A stretch of DNA of 64,000 nt from an uncultured Bacteroidota bacterium. GTDB taxonomy: Bacteria > Bacteroidota > Bacteroidia > Bacteroidales > VadinHA17. The notes beneath the pieces are model-generated. The model saw only the letters and a program-made list of their open reading frames with translations, did not search any database and was not told where the DNA came from. Where the stretch lies: assembly GCA_903824785.1 (NCBI GenBank), contig CAIJYD010000078.1, forward strand, positions 163,365-227,364, written 5' to 3'. The translations under genes were made by a program, and so were the position numbers. This document shows, piece after piece, positions 17,416 to 26,169 of this stretch. Position 1 is the stretch's first letter. Each line of letters starts with the position of its first letter.

Positions 17416-18033
17416 ATGAAATATCTGATAGTTGGACTGGGAAATACAGGTGAAGGGTATAAGAATACCCGTCATAATATAGGATTTATAGTATTGGATG
17501 CCATGGCTCTGGCATCCAATACTTTTTTTACCGATAAACGTTATGGAGCTGTTTGCACCATAAGACACAAAGGCCGCGACCTTGTCCTGCTGAAGCCTTC
17601 CACATTTATGAACCTGAGTGGCAATGCAGTAAGCTACTGGCTGAAGAAGGAAAATATCCCTGTCGAAAACATGCTTGTTATTGTTGACGATATTGCTCTC
17701 CCCCTCGGAAGTTTAAGAATGCGTCCAAAAGGAAGTGATGGAGGCCACAACGGACTGGCCCATATAAGCAGCATCCTTTCTTCGAATGAATACCCAAGAA
17801 TAAGATTTGGTATAGGAAACAGTTTCCGGAAAGGTTCACAGATCGATTTTGTACTTGGAAACTGGGAACCGGAAGAAAAAATATTCATCACCGATAGAAT
17901 CAAAATCGTCATAGAAATGATCAAATCGTTTGCATTTGCAGGACTTGAACTAACCATGACTGCCTTTAATAAAGAGGGAAAAGTACATCCTTCTCCCGAA
18001 AAAGAGGAACCAGGAAAAACTCTTCAAAAATAA
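17416..18033 (+). CDS. pth: Peptidyl-tRNA hydrolase
   Basis: Pth releases tRNA from peptidyl-tRNAs that drop off the ribosome. The 205-aa protein begins MKYLIVGLGNTGEGYKNTRH (catalytic His20), with FMNLSGNAVSYW, the catalytic Asp in VDDIALPLG, and GSDGGHNGLAHI. ATG at 17416 is preferred over the adjacent TTG. It is downstream of rplY. A perfect 14-bp hairpin followed by T7 lies about 75 nt into the gene and looks like an intrinsic terminator inside the coding sequence; the residues it encodes (between GFIVLDAM and FFTDKRYG) are in a variable part of the family. Confidence 0.96.
   Translation: MKYLIVGLGNTGEGYKNTRHNIGFIVLDAMALASNTFFTDKRYGAVCTIRHKGRDLVLLKPSTFMNLSGNAVSYWLKKENIPVENMLVIVDDIALPLGSLRMRPKGSDGGHNGLAHISSILSSNEYPRIRFGIGNSFRKGSQIDFVLGNWEPEEKIFITDRIKIVIEMIKSFAFAGLELTMTAFNKEGKVHPSPEKEEPGKTLQK
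17490..17529 (+). terminator. Terminator-like hairpin inside pth
   Basis: Perfect 14-bp inverted repeat, 17490-17503 and 17510-17523, with a 6-nt loop (TGGCTC), overlapping and followed by seven T at 17523-17529. By sequence it is as good as the intergenic terminators in this window, yet it lies in codons 25-38 of pth. Confidence 0.55.
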
Positions 18034-18043
18034 TACCTGCCAA

Positions 18044-18436
18044 ATGGCTGATATTAACCCCATACGGATAGATAAATTCCTCTGGTCTGTCAGGATTTAC
18101 AAAACAAGAAGTATCGCTTCCGATGCCTGCAGAAAAGGTAAGATAATTATCAATAATGTCCAGGTAAAACCTTCAAGAATAATCCTGAAGAATGAAATCA
18201 TTATCGTAAAAAAACCTCCTGTAATTTATTCCTACAGAGTTATTGAGCCTGTTGGAAACCGGGTATCAGCCAAGCTTGCTGAACTTTATGCCGAAGATAC
18301 AACTCCTCCGGAAGAAAAAGCCAAGCTCGATTTAAAACAGGTGGGAGTCATCCACAGGGACAAAGGAACAGGTCGTCCTACAAAAAAAGAGAGAAGACTG
18401 ATTGATAAAATTAAAGAGGACTCAGGGGATCAGTAA
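18044..18436 (+). CDS. hslR: S4-domain RNA-binding protein (Hsp15/HslR family)
   Basis: A 130-aa protein with an S4 RNA-binding domain in the first ~60 residues (IRIDKFLWSVRIYKTRSIAS, then ACRKGKIIINNVQVKPSR) and a basic C-terminal tail (GTGRPTKKERRLIDKIK). This is the layout of Hsp15, which recognises 50S subunits carrying stalled nascent chains. It follows pth after 10 bp, and a shared role in rescue of stalled translation with Pth is a reasonable inference from position. Confidence 0.88.
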   Translation: MADINPIRIDKFLWSVRIYKTRSIASDACRKGKIIINNVQVKPSRIILKNEIIIVKKPPVIYSYRVIEPVGNRVSAKLAELYAEDTTPPEEKAKLDLKQVGVIHRDKGTGRPTKKERRLIDKIKEDSGDQ

Positions 18437-18468
18437 TGGTGGTATAAAGACGTAATATTCCTGAAATT

Positions 18469-18514
18469 GGTGTTAATATTTTTTGCTTTTTAGCACCACC
18501 ACATCATTTTTTTT
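18469..18514 (+). terminator. Possible terminator after the pth-hslR operon
   Basis: GGTGTTAA (18469-18476) can pair with TTAGCACC (18490-18497, one G-U pair) around a T-rich loop, and a run of eight T follows at 18507-18514. The T-run is about 9 nt beyond the stem, so this is a weaker candidate than the others. Confidence 0.4.
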
Positions 18515-18584
18515 ATCTTGCAGAAAACAGGTAAATGCCAATTGCTTTTTACTGAAAAGGCTAATATTAAATATCTTTTGTTAA

Positions 18585-19925
18585 ATGGGGAAGGAAAATA
18601 TTGAGAAGTATTCAGCCGGATACGCGTTGGTGAATTATACCGCAGGTCTCTGGCATAATAATGTTTTTTACAGAAAAGTTATTGTACTTGGGAGGGAGAA
18701 TATAAATCCCGACGATCATCTGATATTCGCCCCTAACCATCAAAATGCTTTGATGGATGCACTTGCGGTACTTTTTACCCAGAAGGGACATCTCATTTTT
18801 CTTGCAAGAGCTGACATCTTCAAGAAAAAAACGTTGGCAGCCATTCTCTATTTTCTTAAGATACTTCCTGTTTACAGAATGAGAGACGGATTCAGCAGTC
18901 TTAAAGGAAATGATGAGATATTCACCAAGACAATTGACGTCCTTAAAAATAAAAACGGCCTGGTTATTCTGCCCGAAGGCGATCATGCCGGATTCAGAAG
19001 GCTTAGGCAATTAAAAAAAGGGATTTGCCGTGTTGCGTTTCAATCAGAAGAAGCAACCGGGTTTAATCTGAATATCAAGATAATACCTGTTGGGTTGGAA
19101 TTTTCAAACTATAGCAGGTACAGGCAGGTTCTTACTGTAGCCTATGGAAAACCTATTGAGGTTTCAGAATTTTTCGGATTATATAAAGTTAGTCCTGAAA
19201 GAGCCCTTAATGAGTTGAGATCGAGGCTTTCTGATGAGATGAAAAACATTATGGTTCATATAGAATCGAAAGAGGATTACGAAGCTATCGATGAACTAAG
19301 GTTAATGATCAACGGTAAATTCAGTGATGACATCCGGGTTCCGAAACTTATCAGAGACAGAAAACTGATTAGTGAGATAAACCTTCTCAGATCTTCTGAT
19401 CCTTCTCTTTACGAAAGGATCTGCTCACTTAGCCTTCAGATTAAGAAAAGCATAAAAGAGCTTAATATCGATTACCGTCTGCTTGAAAAAAAGAGTCATC
19501 CTGCAGGATGGCTTATTGCCGGCATGGTCGGAATTATTCTTTCATTCCCGCTGTTTCTTTACGGTAATATTTTCAACCTTACTTTCCTCGGAATTCCTAA
19601 TCTTCAGGTACGTAAAACACGAGATCTTCAGTTCCATTCATCAATACGATATGCAATTTCACTTATCCTTGCCATTGTTTTTCTTCCTGTATTTCTTATA
19701 CTTACCCTGATCTTTTTTACTCCCTGGTGGCTTGGGTTAATTGTTTTTCTTTCTCTGCCATTATCCGGCCTGTTTGCCTGGAATTACTATCTGCAATTCC
19801 GGAGAATTACCGGAGGCTTCAGAATAAGGAACCTGATAAAGACAAAGAATAAGGAATTCGAACTTCTGAGAAAAAACCACAATGAAATAATTAACCTGAT
19901 TGCAGAATTACAGAATGAAAAATGA
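18585..19925 (+). CDS. PlsC-type glycerolipid acyltransferase with C-terminal membrane region
   Basis: A 446-aa membrane protein. The acyltransferase motif NHQNALMD (residues 51-58, the NHx4D box) and the PEGDHAGFRRLRQLKKG segment near residue 135 identify the PlsC family, which acylates lysophosphatidate or related lipids. After residue ~300 there are several hydrophobic segments (about 305-335 and 355-405), so the enzyme is tethered to the inner membrane. This long form with a C-terminal membrane block is common in Bacteroidota; the exact acyl acceptor is unknown. The downstream SDR gene overlaps its last 11 bases. Confidence 0.85.
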   Translation: MGKENIEKYSAGYALVNYTAGLWHNNVFYRKVIVLGRENINPDDHLIFAPNHQNALMDALAVLFTQKGHLIFLARADIFKKKTLAAILYFLKILPVYRMRDGFSSLKGNDEIFTKTIDVLKNKNGLVILPEGDHAGFRRLRQLKKGICRVAFQSEEATGFNLNIKIIPVGLEFSNYSRYRQVLTVAYGKPIEVSEFFGLYKVSPERALNELRSRLSDEMKNIMVHIESKEDYEAIDELRLMINGKFSDDIRVPKLIRDRKLISEINLLRSSDPSLYERICSLSLQIKKSIKELNIDYRLLEKKSHPAGWLIAGMVGIILSFPLFLYGNIFNLTFLGIPNLQVRKTRDLQFHSSIRYAISLILAIVFLPVFLILTLIFFTPWWLGLIVFLSLPLSGLFAWNYYLQFRRITGGFRIRNLIKTKNKEFELLRKNHNEIINLIAELQNEK

Positions 19926-20721
19926 CAATCTTTTTTCAGGGAAGGTAGCCTGGATAACCGGTGCTTCGTCTGGTATAGGTGAATCTCTTGTCCTTGAGTT
20001 TGCAAGAAGAGGCGCAACAGTTATCGCCTCATCAAACGATAGTGCAGGGATCGACAGGGTAAAAGCCGCATGTGGAGATAATTCCTCTAAGGTTCATTGC
20101 GTACCGTTCGACCTTTCCGACACTTCAGGAATTACTGAGATAGTTGAAAAACAATTAAATATATCAGGGAGAATAGATTTCCTGCTCAATATTGGCGGAA
20201 TAAGCCAGAGGGCAAGAATTGATGAGACTCCACTATGGCTCGACAGAAAGATTTTTGAAATTAACTATTTCGGAACTATTGCCCTCACTAAAGCCGTACT
20301 TCCATACATGGTAAAACAGCAATCGGGGCACATACTTGCAACAAGCAGTATATCAGGCCGATTCGGATTTCCGCTTCGCTCAGCCTACTCAGCATCCAAA
20401 CAAGCTCTTCATGGCTTCTTTGAAACTCTTTATCTCGAAAATAAAAAATTCAATATCCGCTCCTCTGTTATTATTCCGGGAAGAGTAAGAACGGCAATCT
20501 CAATTCATGCTCTTAACTCTGAAGGAAAAGAGCATGGAAAACTTGATGAGGGTCAGGCAAAAGGGATCCTGCCGGAGAAAGCCGCAGAAATAATTATCAG
20601 AGGAATAGTAAGGAATAAAAGGGAGATCCTTGTTGGCAAAAACGAACTATTCCTTTTGCATATAAGAAGGTATTTCCCATGGCTCTTTTTCAGAATTGCA
20701 GATAAGATAAGCAGTACCTAG
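19915..20721 (+). CDS. Short-chain dehydrogenase/reductase
   Basis: A 268-aa Rossmann-fold oxidoreductase with the dinucleotide motif TGASSGIG at residues 15-22, the LNIGGISQRA segment, the catalytic Ser (ATSSISGRFG) and the YSASK motif. ATG at 19915 lies inside the end of the acyltransferase gene; a TTG five codons earlier is an alternative. It resembles the DHRS7B-like branch. Overlap with an acyltransferase suggests a lipid-related substrate, but that is inference. Confidence 0.88.
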   Translation: MKNDNLFSGKVAWITGASSGIGESLVLEFARRGATVIASSNDSAGIDRVKAACGDNSSKVHCVPFDLSDTSGITEIVEKQLNISGRIDFLLNIGGISQRARIDETPLWLDRKIFEINYFGTIALTKAVLPYMVKQQSGHILATSSISGRFGFPLRSAYSASKQALHGFFETLYLENKKFNIRSSVIIPGRVRTAISIHALNSEGKEHGKLDEGQAKGILPEKAAEIIIRGIVRNKREILVGKNELFLLHIRRYFPWLFFRIADKISST

Positions 20722-20753
20722 GCACTTTAAACTAACATATTAATAAAACAAAA

Positions 20754-21830
20754 ATGAAGGGATATGTAATAAGCGGAATCCAGCAGATGGGGATAGGCGT
20801 TACAAATGTAGGCGAAGCATGGAAATGGTATATCAGCCAGTTTGGCATGGACTGCCGTGTTTTTGAGGATGAGGCAGAAGCCAGGCTTATGCTTCCATAT
20901 ACCGGCGGAGAGCCAAGAAGCAGATATGCTGTTCTGGCATTGAATCTTCAGAGTGGCGGGGGATTTGAGATATGGCAGTATAAAGGAAGAGATCCGGTTA
21001 TGATCAGTGAAGAGATCAGGATCGGAGATCTGGGTATAATTGCCTGCAAGATGAAGGTAAAGGAGATTCAGGGTACCCTGGATTTTTTTAAGAAAAAAGG
21101 GCTGCCTGTTCCCCAAGAAACATCTGCTGACCCATCAGGAAAAATGTCATTCTTCATGAAGGATCCATATGGAAATATTTTTCAGGCCGTTGAAGCCACC
21201 GACTGGTTTATGGATGAGAAAAAACCAACAGGTGGATCATTCGGTGCCATCATAGGTGTTACAGATATTGAAAAATCGAGAACTATTTATTCTGATATTC
21301 TTGGTTATGATGAAGTTGTTTATGATTCAACCGGAATATTTTCTGATCTGGCCACTCTTCCCGGGGGAGATATTGAGTGCCGCAGAGTGCTTCTCAGAAG
21401 ATCAGAATCATTTGCAGGCCCATTCAGTAAGGTTCTGGGGCAAAGCTTAATTGAGCTGATATCTGTTCCGTCAGGGCCAGGGAAAAGAATATACGAAAAT
21501 CGTTTCTGGGGCGACCCGGGTTTTATTCACATCTGCTACGATATACGTGGGATGGATGAATTGAAAGAATTCTGTAAAATTAAAGGATTCCCATTTACTG
21601 TTGACAGCAAACAGAGTCATCAAGGAAACAGTTTTGATATGGGAGAAGCAGCCGGCCACTTCTCTTATATTGAGGATCCCGACGGGATCCTTATTGAATT
21701 CGTTGAAACGCACAAAATGCCGATCCTGAAAAAACTGGGGTTGTATTTTGACTTGCGGAAAAGAGATCCCCGGAAATCACTACCCGACTGGATGGTAAAA
21801 GCTCTTAAGTTTTCGAGAGTAAAGGCATAA
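20754..21830 (+). CDS. Protein with two VOC (glyoxalase/dioxygenase fold) domains
   Basis: A 358-aa cytosolic protein with two VOC-superfamily halves: the first at about residues 8-140 (ISGIQQMGIGVTNVGEAWKW and FFMKDPYGNIFQAVE), the second at about 158-330 (GAIIGVTDIEKSRTIYSDIL and FSYIEDPDGILIEFVETHKM). The DPxGxxxEFVE ending is the typical last metal-ligand strand. VOC proteins include glyoxalases, extradiol dioxygenases and 4-hydroxyphenylpyruvate dioxygenases; I cannot assign a substrate. It stands 32 bp after the SDR gene and may share its transcript. Confidence 0.75.
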   Translation: MKGYVISGIQQMGIGVTNVGEAWKWYISQFGMDCRVFEDEAEARLMLPYTGGEPRSRYAVLALNLQSGGGFEIWQYKGRDPVMISEEIRIGDLGIIACKMKVKEIQGTLDFFKKKGLPVPQETSADPSGKMSFFMKDPYGNIFQAVEATDWFMDEKKPTGGSFGAIIGVTDIEKSRTIYSDILGYDEVVYDSTGIFSDLATLPGGDIECRRVLLRRSESFAGPFSKVLGQSLIELISVPSGPGKRIYENRFWGDPGFIHICYDIRGMDELKEFCKIKGFPFTVDSKQSHQGNSFDMGEAAGHFSYIEDPDGILIEFVETHKMPILKKLGLYFDLRKRDPRKSLPDWMVKALKFSRVKA

Positions 21831-21868
21831 GATGTTTATCCCGGATTGAATTCGAAAACCGGGAAATA

Positions 21869-23086
21869 TCAGGCTTTTATTACAGTCGCGCTGGCTGTCT
21901 CCTCTGCTTTTCTCAGTACTCTCATCACATTGCCTCCCCATATCTTCGTGATATCGTTTTTCGAATAACCGCGTCTCAGCAGTTCAATTGTAATATTTTT
22001 CATTTCGGCCACCGAACTGCAACCATCAACTTTCCCACCGCCATCAAAGTCGGTACCGATACCAACATAATCTATACCAATAACCTGCACAACATGATCG
22101 ATATGATCAACCACATCTTTCACCGTTGCAAGTTTCTCGTACTTTTTCTGGACCGCCCTGTACTCCTCCCTCATCTTTTTCTTCGTAACATCAGGCAGGG
22201 AATCGTATTCGCCGTATCTATTCTGAAGTTCCTTTAGTTTTTCTGCCAGTTCAGGATTTGGTTCGGGTGTTTTAAGGTAATTGGTTAAAATGCATATTTG
22301 AATAACCCCACCATTTTCTTTAAGCGCCAGAAGCATATCATCTGTCAGGTTTCTCGGACTTCCGCACAGAGCCCTGCATGACGAATGAGAAGCCAGTACC
22401 GGTGTTTTTGTCACTTTCAGAACATCATAAAATGCTTTATCTGAAATATGAGACACATCAACCATGATACCAAGATGATTCATCTCTTTTATAACCTCCA
22501 CTCCAAAAGGGGAAAGTCCATTGCTTTCGGGGCCTTTTGAATCAGTTGAAGAGTCGCAGATATCATTATTCTTTGTATGAGCCAGAGTTATATACCTTGC
22601 CCCATTTTCATAATATTGTTTTATCCGTGAGAGATCCAGGCCAATGGGATAACCATTCTCAAGTCCAATGAAGGCTGCTATTTTTCCAAGCCGTTTTATC
22701 CGGTAAGCATCATCAGCGGTAAATGCTATTTCAGCCAATGAAGAATTTTTAGCTACATTTTTATGTATCTGATCGAATATTTCAATAGCCTTTTTATGAA
22801 CTATGTTGAATGAGGAGTCATTCCGCGGCCCTTGCGAAGTGAATACTGCAAAAAATTCTGCATCAAGTCCGCCTTCAACCATTCTGGGAAAGTCAACACA
22901 CCCGTCATCATGCCTGACACCGAGATCAAAACCTGCTCCAGAGAATTCCATCGGAGTATCACAATGGGTATCTACAGTAAGAATTGACTGATGTATCTTT
23001 CCGGCCTTCTTAATCAGATGTTCCTCACTGGTGGCACATCCCGTCAATAAAAAAATGACAAATGGAATAGTGATGATAAATCTCAT
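21869..23086 (-). CDS. Membrane dipeptidase-like lipoprotein (peptidase M19)
   Basis: A 405-aa M19-family (renal dipeptidase type) zinc peptidase. It starts with a lipoprotein signal (lipobox LTGC, Cys17). Metal and active-site motifs follow the family order: VDTHCDTP (His41, Asp43), AFIGLENGYPIG (bridging Glu), YITLAHTKNND, VDVSHISDKAF, ASHSSCRALCG and GIGTDFDGG. It probably cleaves dipeptides, possibly with D-residues, in the periplasm or at the cell surface. It is a single-gene unit meeting the VOC gene tail to tail. Confidence 0.92.
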   Translation of the reverse strand: MRFIITIPFVIFLLTGCATSEEHLIKKAGKIHQSILTVDTHCDTPMEFSGAGFDLGVRHDDGCVDFPRMVEGGLDAEFFAVFTSQGPRNDSSFNIVHKKAIEIFDQIHKNVAKNSSLAEIAFTADDAYRIKRLGKIAAFIGLENGYPIGLDLSRIKQYYENGARYITLAHTKNNDICDSSTDSKGPESNGLSPFGVEVIKEMNHLGIMVDVSHISDKAFYDVLKVTKTPVLASHSSCRALCGSPRNLTDDMLLALKENGGVIQICILTNYLKTPEPNPELAEKLKELQNRYGEYDSLPDVTKKKMREEYRAVQKKYEKLATVKDVVDHIDHVVQVIGIDYVGIGTDFDGGGKVDGCSSVAEMKNITIELLRRGYSKNDITKIWGGNVMRVLRKAEETASATVIKA

Positions 23087-23175
23087 GGGCTCAATTATTC
23101 GTTAGGAACTGCAAGATAAGTAAATTGATATCGATGAATTATATATTTGTCGGATTTAACCTAATTTAACAATGC

Positions 23176-23204
23176 AAAAAGCCCCTGACGTTACAGTCCG
23201 GGGC
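23176..23204 (-). terminator. Intrinsic terminator after the T9SS type A gene
   Basis: GCCCC (23181-23185) pairs with GGGGC (23200-23204), with an inner GAC/GTC extension. On the minus strand the stem is followed by five T (plus-strand A at 23176-23180). It is 50 bp after the stop of the 23254 gene. Confidence 0.7.
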
Positions 23205-23253
23205 AGCAATGAAAACAATGTTAAAATTACCTGAGAGAGCAAAATGGCTCTTC

Positions 23254-23745
23254 TTAAAGTTTCACAACTTTGTATATGTTTACAAGTTTACCTCGTGTGA
23301 GCCTGAGATAATAAACTCCTGCCGGAAAATCCTGCAGATTAATTTGTTTCTCAACAATGGTTGATTCAATAATATCCCTTTTTACAAGTTTTCCCTGTGA
23401 ATCAAGAACTGATACAGTTATTGCTCCGTCAACAGGTTCCTGAAACTGAATGTTCACAACCTCACTTGCCGGATTTGGAAATACTTTAAGATTGATCGCA
23501 ATATCAAGGTTCTCTTCGATTGTGGTAACAATCATCTGCTGCTGAAAACCATGAGTAATAACAAGATCTCCGTTCGTAAACACAGGAATTATTGTTTCTC
23601 CAAGAGTCCAGCTTATAGAAAAACTATTTGGTGCGGTGCCTACGACACTATAACCACCGGCACTTGCAATCACTTCCTGTTTAATCTGTCCGCTTGCAGT
23701 TATGACAGAAAAGATCGCCAATAAACTAATAATGAGTCGTTTCAA
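23254..23745 (-). CDS. Small secreted protein with T9SS type A sorting domain
   Basis: A 163-aa protein: a signal peptide (LIISLLAIFSVITASGQ), a short body of about 65 residues containing SISWTLGETIIPVFTNGDLV and THGFQQQ, and a type A T9SS C-terminal sorting domain (KVFPNPASEVVNIQFQEP, then GKLVKRDII, ending FPAGVYYLRLT and IYKVVKL). It is exported by the type IX system and either released or anchored at the surface. The N-terminal pattern is common in small Bacteroidota proteins of this type and has no known activity. The start codon appears to be TTG; no ATG fits. Confidence 0.82.
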   Translation of the reverse strand: MKRLIISLLAIFSVITASGQIKQEVIASAGGYSVVGTAPNSFSISWTLGETIIPVFTNGDLVITHGFQQQMIVTTIEENLDIAINLKVFPNPASEVVNIQFQEPVDGAITVSVLDSQGKLVKRDIIESTIVEKQINLQDFPAGVYYLRLTRGKLVNIYKVVKL

Positions 23746-23961
23746 ATCTCTTTACTTTTTATTAACTGGGTTTTCCCGTGGTAAAATTAGATTAATTCTT
23801 CTCCAAATGCAACTAAAACATACCCATTCTTATCCAGCCACAAAAAATATTAACAAATAACCCCAGGCTGTCATGACTTCTGTTAATTTAGCAGATTGAA
23901 TCGGTATGACTAATAATAAGTGCGATTATATTCCTCTAATTTTTTAATAATATATAATCAG

Positions 23962-25593
23962 GTGAACAAATATACACTTGTGGCACTGTCGGTTACAGGG
24001 GGAATTCTTTCGGGCCTCGCCTGGACAGGATGGTGTTCCGGGCTAATTCTTCTTTTTGCACTTATTCCTTTTTTCCTGATTGAGAATTGGCTATTTGAAC
24101 ATCACACCAGATTCAGTCCAAATTCATTCTTTATTTATATCCTTCCCGGTTTTGTGATTTTCAGCATCATAACTCTTGGATGGATGAAAGTTGCAAGTAT
24201 TGCAGGGGCCGTCTGTGTGATAATGGGATTATCATTCCTGATGGCTTTCACCATGTGGCTTGCTCATATTGTAAGATTAAGGGCCGGAAATATCCCGGGG
24301 TTTATTTCGATGATCACATTCTGGCTCGGATTTGAATTCATAACCCTGAATATCAGCATTATTTCTCCATGGATTAATCTTGGCAACGGACTCTCAAAAG
24401 ATATTTTATTCATCCAATGGTATGAAGTTACCGGCACCGCAGGAGGGACACTCTGGATCCTCTGTTCAAATCTTTTTTTTACATTATTCCTGGTAAATAC
24501 TCAGATAAACAGAAAAAGCAGTAATAAATTTTTAGCTCTCTGGCTGCTTATGATTATCATACCATCAACTATCTCAATAATAAGATATTATACAATAAGT
24601 CAGAATAACGTGAACGCCAGCGAGGTTGTAATTATTCAACCTGACACTGATCCTTATACTGAAAAGTTTGTTATCCCTTTTGATGAACAGCTGAAAAGAG
24701 TACTTGTTATGGCGGGTTCTGCTGTAACGGACAAGACAGACTGGGTTGTTACACCGGAAACTACTGTTGACGATCCGGTGAATCTTGATGACCCAGATAA
24801 CGATAAATACATAAGAATGATAAAAGAACTTGCCAAAGAACATCCCCGCTTATCGGTTGTTGCCGGCCTTGTTAGCTACAGATTATATCCTCCGTCGCAG
24901 AAACCACCAACTATAAGCGCAAGAGAAACAGATAGTTCAGGCTTTTATTATGACCATTTCAACTCTGCATTTAAAATTGATACCGGAATTACTACGGAAG
25001 TATATCATAAATCTAAACTTGTTCCGGGGATAGAGATGCAGTTTTCGAACAGTCTGAGTCGTATTATTGTAAAGATCCTTCCTTATCTTGGTGGAACAAA
25101 ATGGGGTTATGGCATTCAGGAAGAGCGAGGATGCCTCAGCCACAATTTATTGAAATATAAGATAGCACCGGTAATCTGTTATGAATCTGTGTTCGGCAGT
25201 TTTGTAACCGGTTATATCCGGAATGGCGCCGAAGCGATATTTATTATTACAAATGACGGCTGGTGGAAAAATACCAATGGCTATAAACAGCATCTTTCCT
25301 ATGCTTCGCTCAGAGCGATAGAGACCAGGCGTCAGGTTGTAAGAGCTGCAAACACAGGTGTATCCTGCATAGTGGATATCAGGGGAAAACGGATTGCAGA
25401 AACCGGATGGTGGAGCCAGGCAATATTAAAAGGTGAAATCCACCCGGAGAAAAAAATAACAATTTATGTAAAATACGGAGATCTCCTGATGCGGATCTCT
25501 ATAGTAATCAGTGTCATAATCCTGTTAATAATCTTTATTGCCATGCCATTCAGAAAAAAATATGGCTATCTGACAAAACCGTGCAACCCATAA
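23962..25593 (+). CDS. lnt: Apolipoprotein N-acyltransferase
   Basis: Lnt adds the third acyl chain to the N-terminal Cys of lipoproteins at the inner membrane. The protein (543 aa from the GTG at 23962) has about six hydrophobic segments in the first ~200 residues, then a nitrilase-like domain with the Glu in TPETTVDDP, the Lys in HKSKLVPGIEMQF, and the nucleophile Cys in APVICYESVFGSF, followed by FIITNDGWW and a last transmembrane helix. A GTG 14 codons earlier (23920) would add an AT-rich extension and seems less likely. The ECF sigma gene follows after 38 bp. Confidence 0.92.
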   Translation: MNKYTLVALSVTGGILSGLAWTGWCSGLILLFALIPFFLIENWLFEHHTRFSPNSFFIYILPGFVIFSIITLGWMKVASIAGAVCVIMGLSFLMAFTMWLAHIVRLRAGNIPGFISMITFWLGFEFITLNISIISPWINLGNGLSKDILFIQWYEVTGTAGGTLWILCSNLFFTLFLVNTQINRKSSNKFLALWLLMIIIPSTISIIRYYTISQNNVNASEVVIIQPDTDPYTEKFVIPFDEQLKRVLVMAGSAVTDKTDWVVTPETTVDDPVNLDDPDNDKYIRMIKELAKEHPRLSVVAGLVSYRLYPPSQKPPTISARETDSSGFYYDHFNSAFKIDTGITTEVYHKSKLVPGIEMQFSNSLSRIIVKILPYLGGTKWGYGIQEERGCLSHNLLKYKIAPVICYESVFGSFVTGYIRNGAEAIFIITNDGWWKNTNGYKQHLSYASLRAIETRRQVVRAANTGVSCIVDIRGKRIAETGWWSQAILKGEIHPEKKITIYVKYGDLLMRISIVISVIILLIIFIAMPFRKKYGYLTKPCNP

Positions 25594-25631
25594 GAAATCC
25601 GTTTGTCTTTACAAACAGATAAACTAATCAG

Positions 25632-26165
25632 TTGGAGAATTCGAACTTTTATATTCATGCTCCTATTATTGAGGAGTGTATAAACGGAAGCAGCAAAGCT
25701 CAGTACAGGCTCTATAACCTTTATTCAAAAGCTATGTTTAACCTGGCATACAGGATGATGAATAACAGGGAGGATGCTGAAGATATCCTGCAGGAGGCAT
25801 TTGTTGAATGTTTCAGAAATATAGCCTCTTTCCGGTTTGAATCTACTTTTGGAGCCTGGCTCAAGAAAATAACTGTAAATAAATGCATTAACCAGATAAA
25901 TAAGAAGAAAATTGACCTGATGCTGTGTGAGACCCTTCCGAATACTGTTTATGAAGAAGAGGATGAGCCAGCCTACGATACAGTTAAAATTTTTAAAGGA
26001 ATCGGAATGCTCCCCTATGGTTATAGAATAATACTGACACTCTACCTTCTCGAAGGTTATGATCATTCGGAAATATCACAGATCCTGGGGATCTCAGAGT
26101 CGACTTCAAAATCTCAGTATTCAAGAGCAAAAGAAAAATTAAGAAACTCACTTTCAACAAACTGA
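25632..26165 (+). CDS. ECF-type RNA polymerase sigma factor
   Basis: A 177-aa extracytoplasmic-function sigma-70 factor. Region 2 is at about residues 30-95 (NLAYRMMNNREDAEDILQEA and FGAWLKKITVNKCIN), and region 4 is at about 120-172 (LEGYDHSEISQILGISEST, then SRAKEKLRNSL). The start is TTG at 25632; no in-frame ATG lies near. The next gene begins 4 bp later and encodes a single-pass protein that fits an anti-sigma role, so the pair is probably a sigma/anti-sigma module. Its targets are unknown; the genes that follow are the first candidates. Confidence 0.92.
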   Translation: MENSNFYIHAPIIEECINGSSKAQYRLYNLYSKAMFNLAYRMMNNREDAEDILQEAFVECFRNIASFRFESTFGAWLKKITVNKCINQINKKKIDLMLCETLPNTVYEEEDEPAYDTVKIFKGIGMLPYGYRIILTLYLLEGYDHSEISQILGISESTSKSQYSRAKEKLRNSLSTN

Positions 26166-26169
26166 CAAT

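Noticed and set aside
21839-21864. TCCCGG/CCGGGA hairpin between the convergent VOC and dipeptidase genes
   Set aside because: A 6-bp stem with a 14-nt loop and no T-run on either strand; it may aid termination but does not meet the pattern of the other terminators here.
25601-25616. GTTTGT/ACAAAC hairpin between lnt and the sigma gene
   Set aside because: Only 6 bp, A/T-rich and with no T-run; too weak to be called a terminator.
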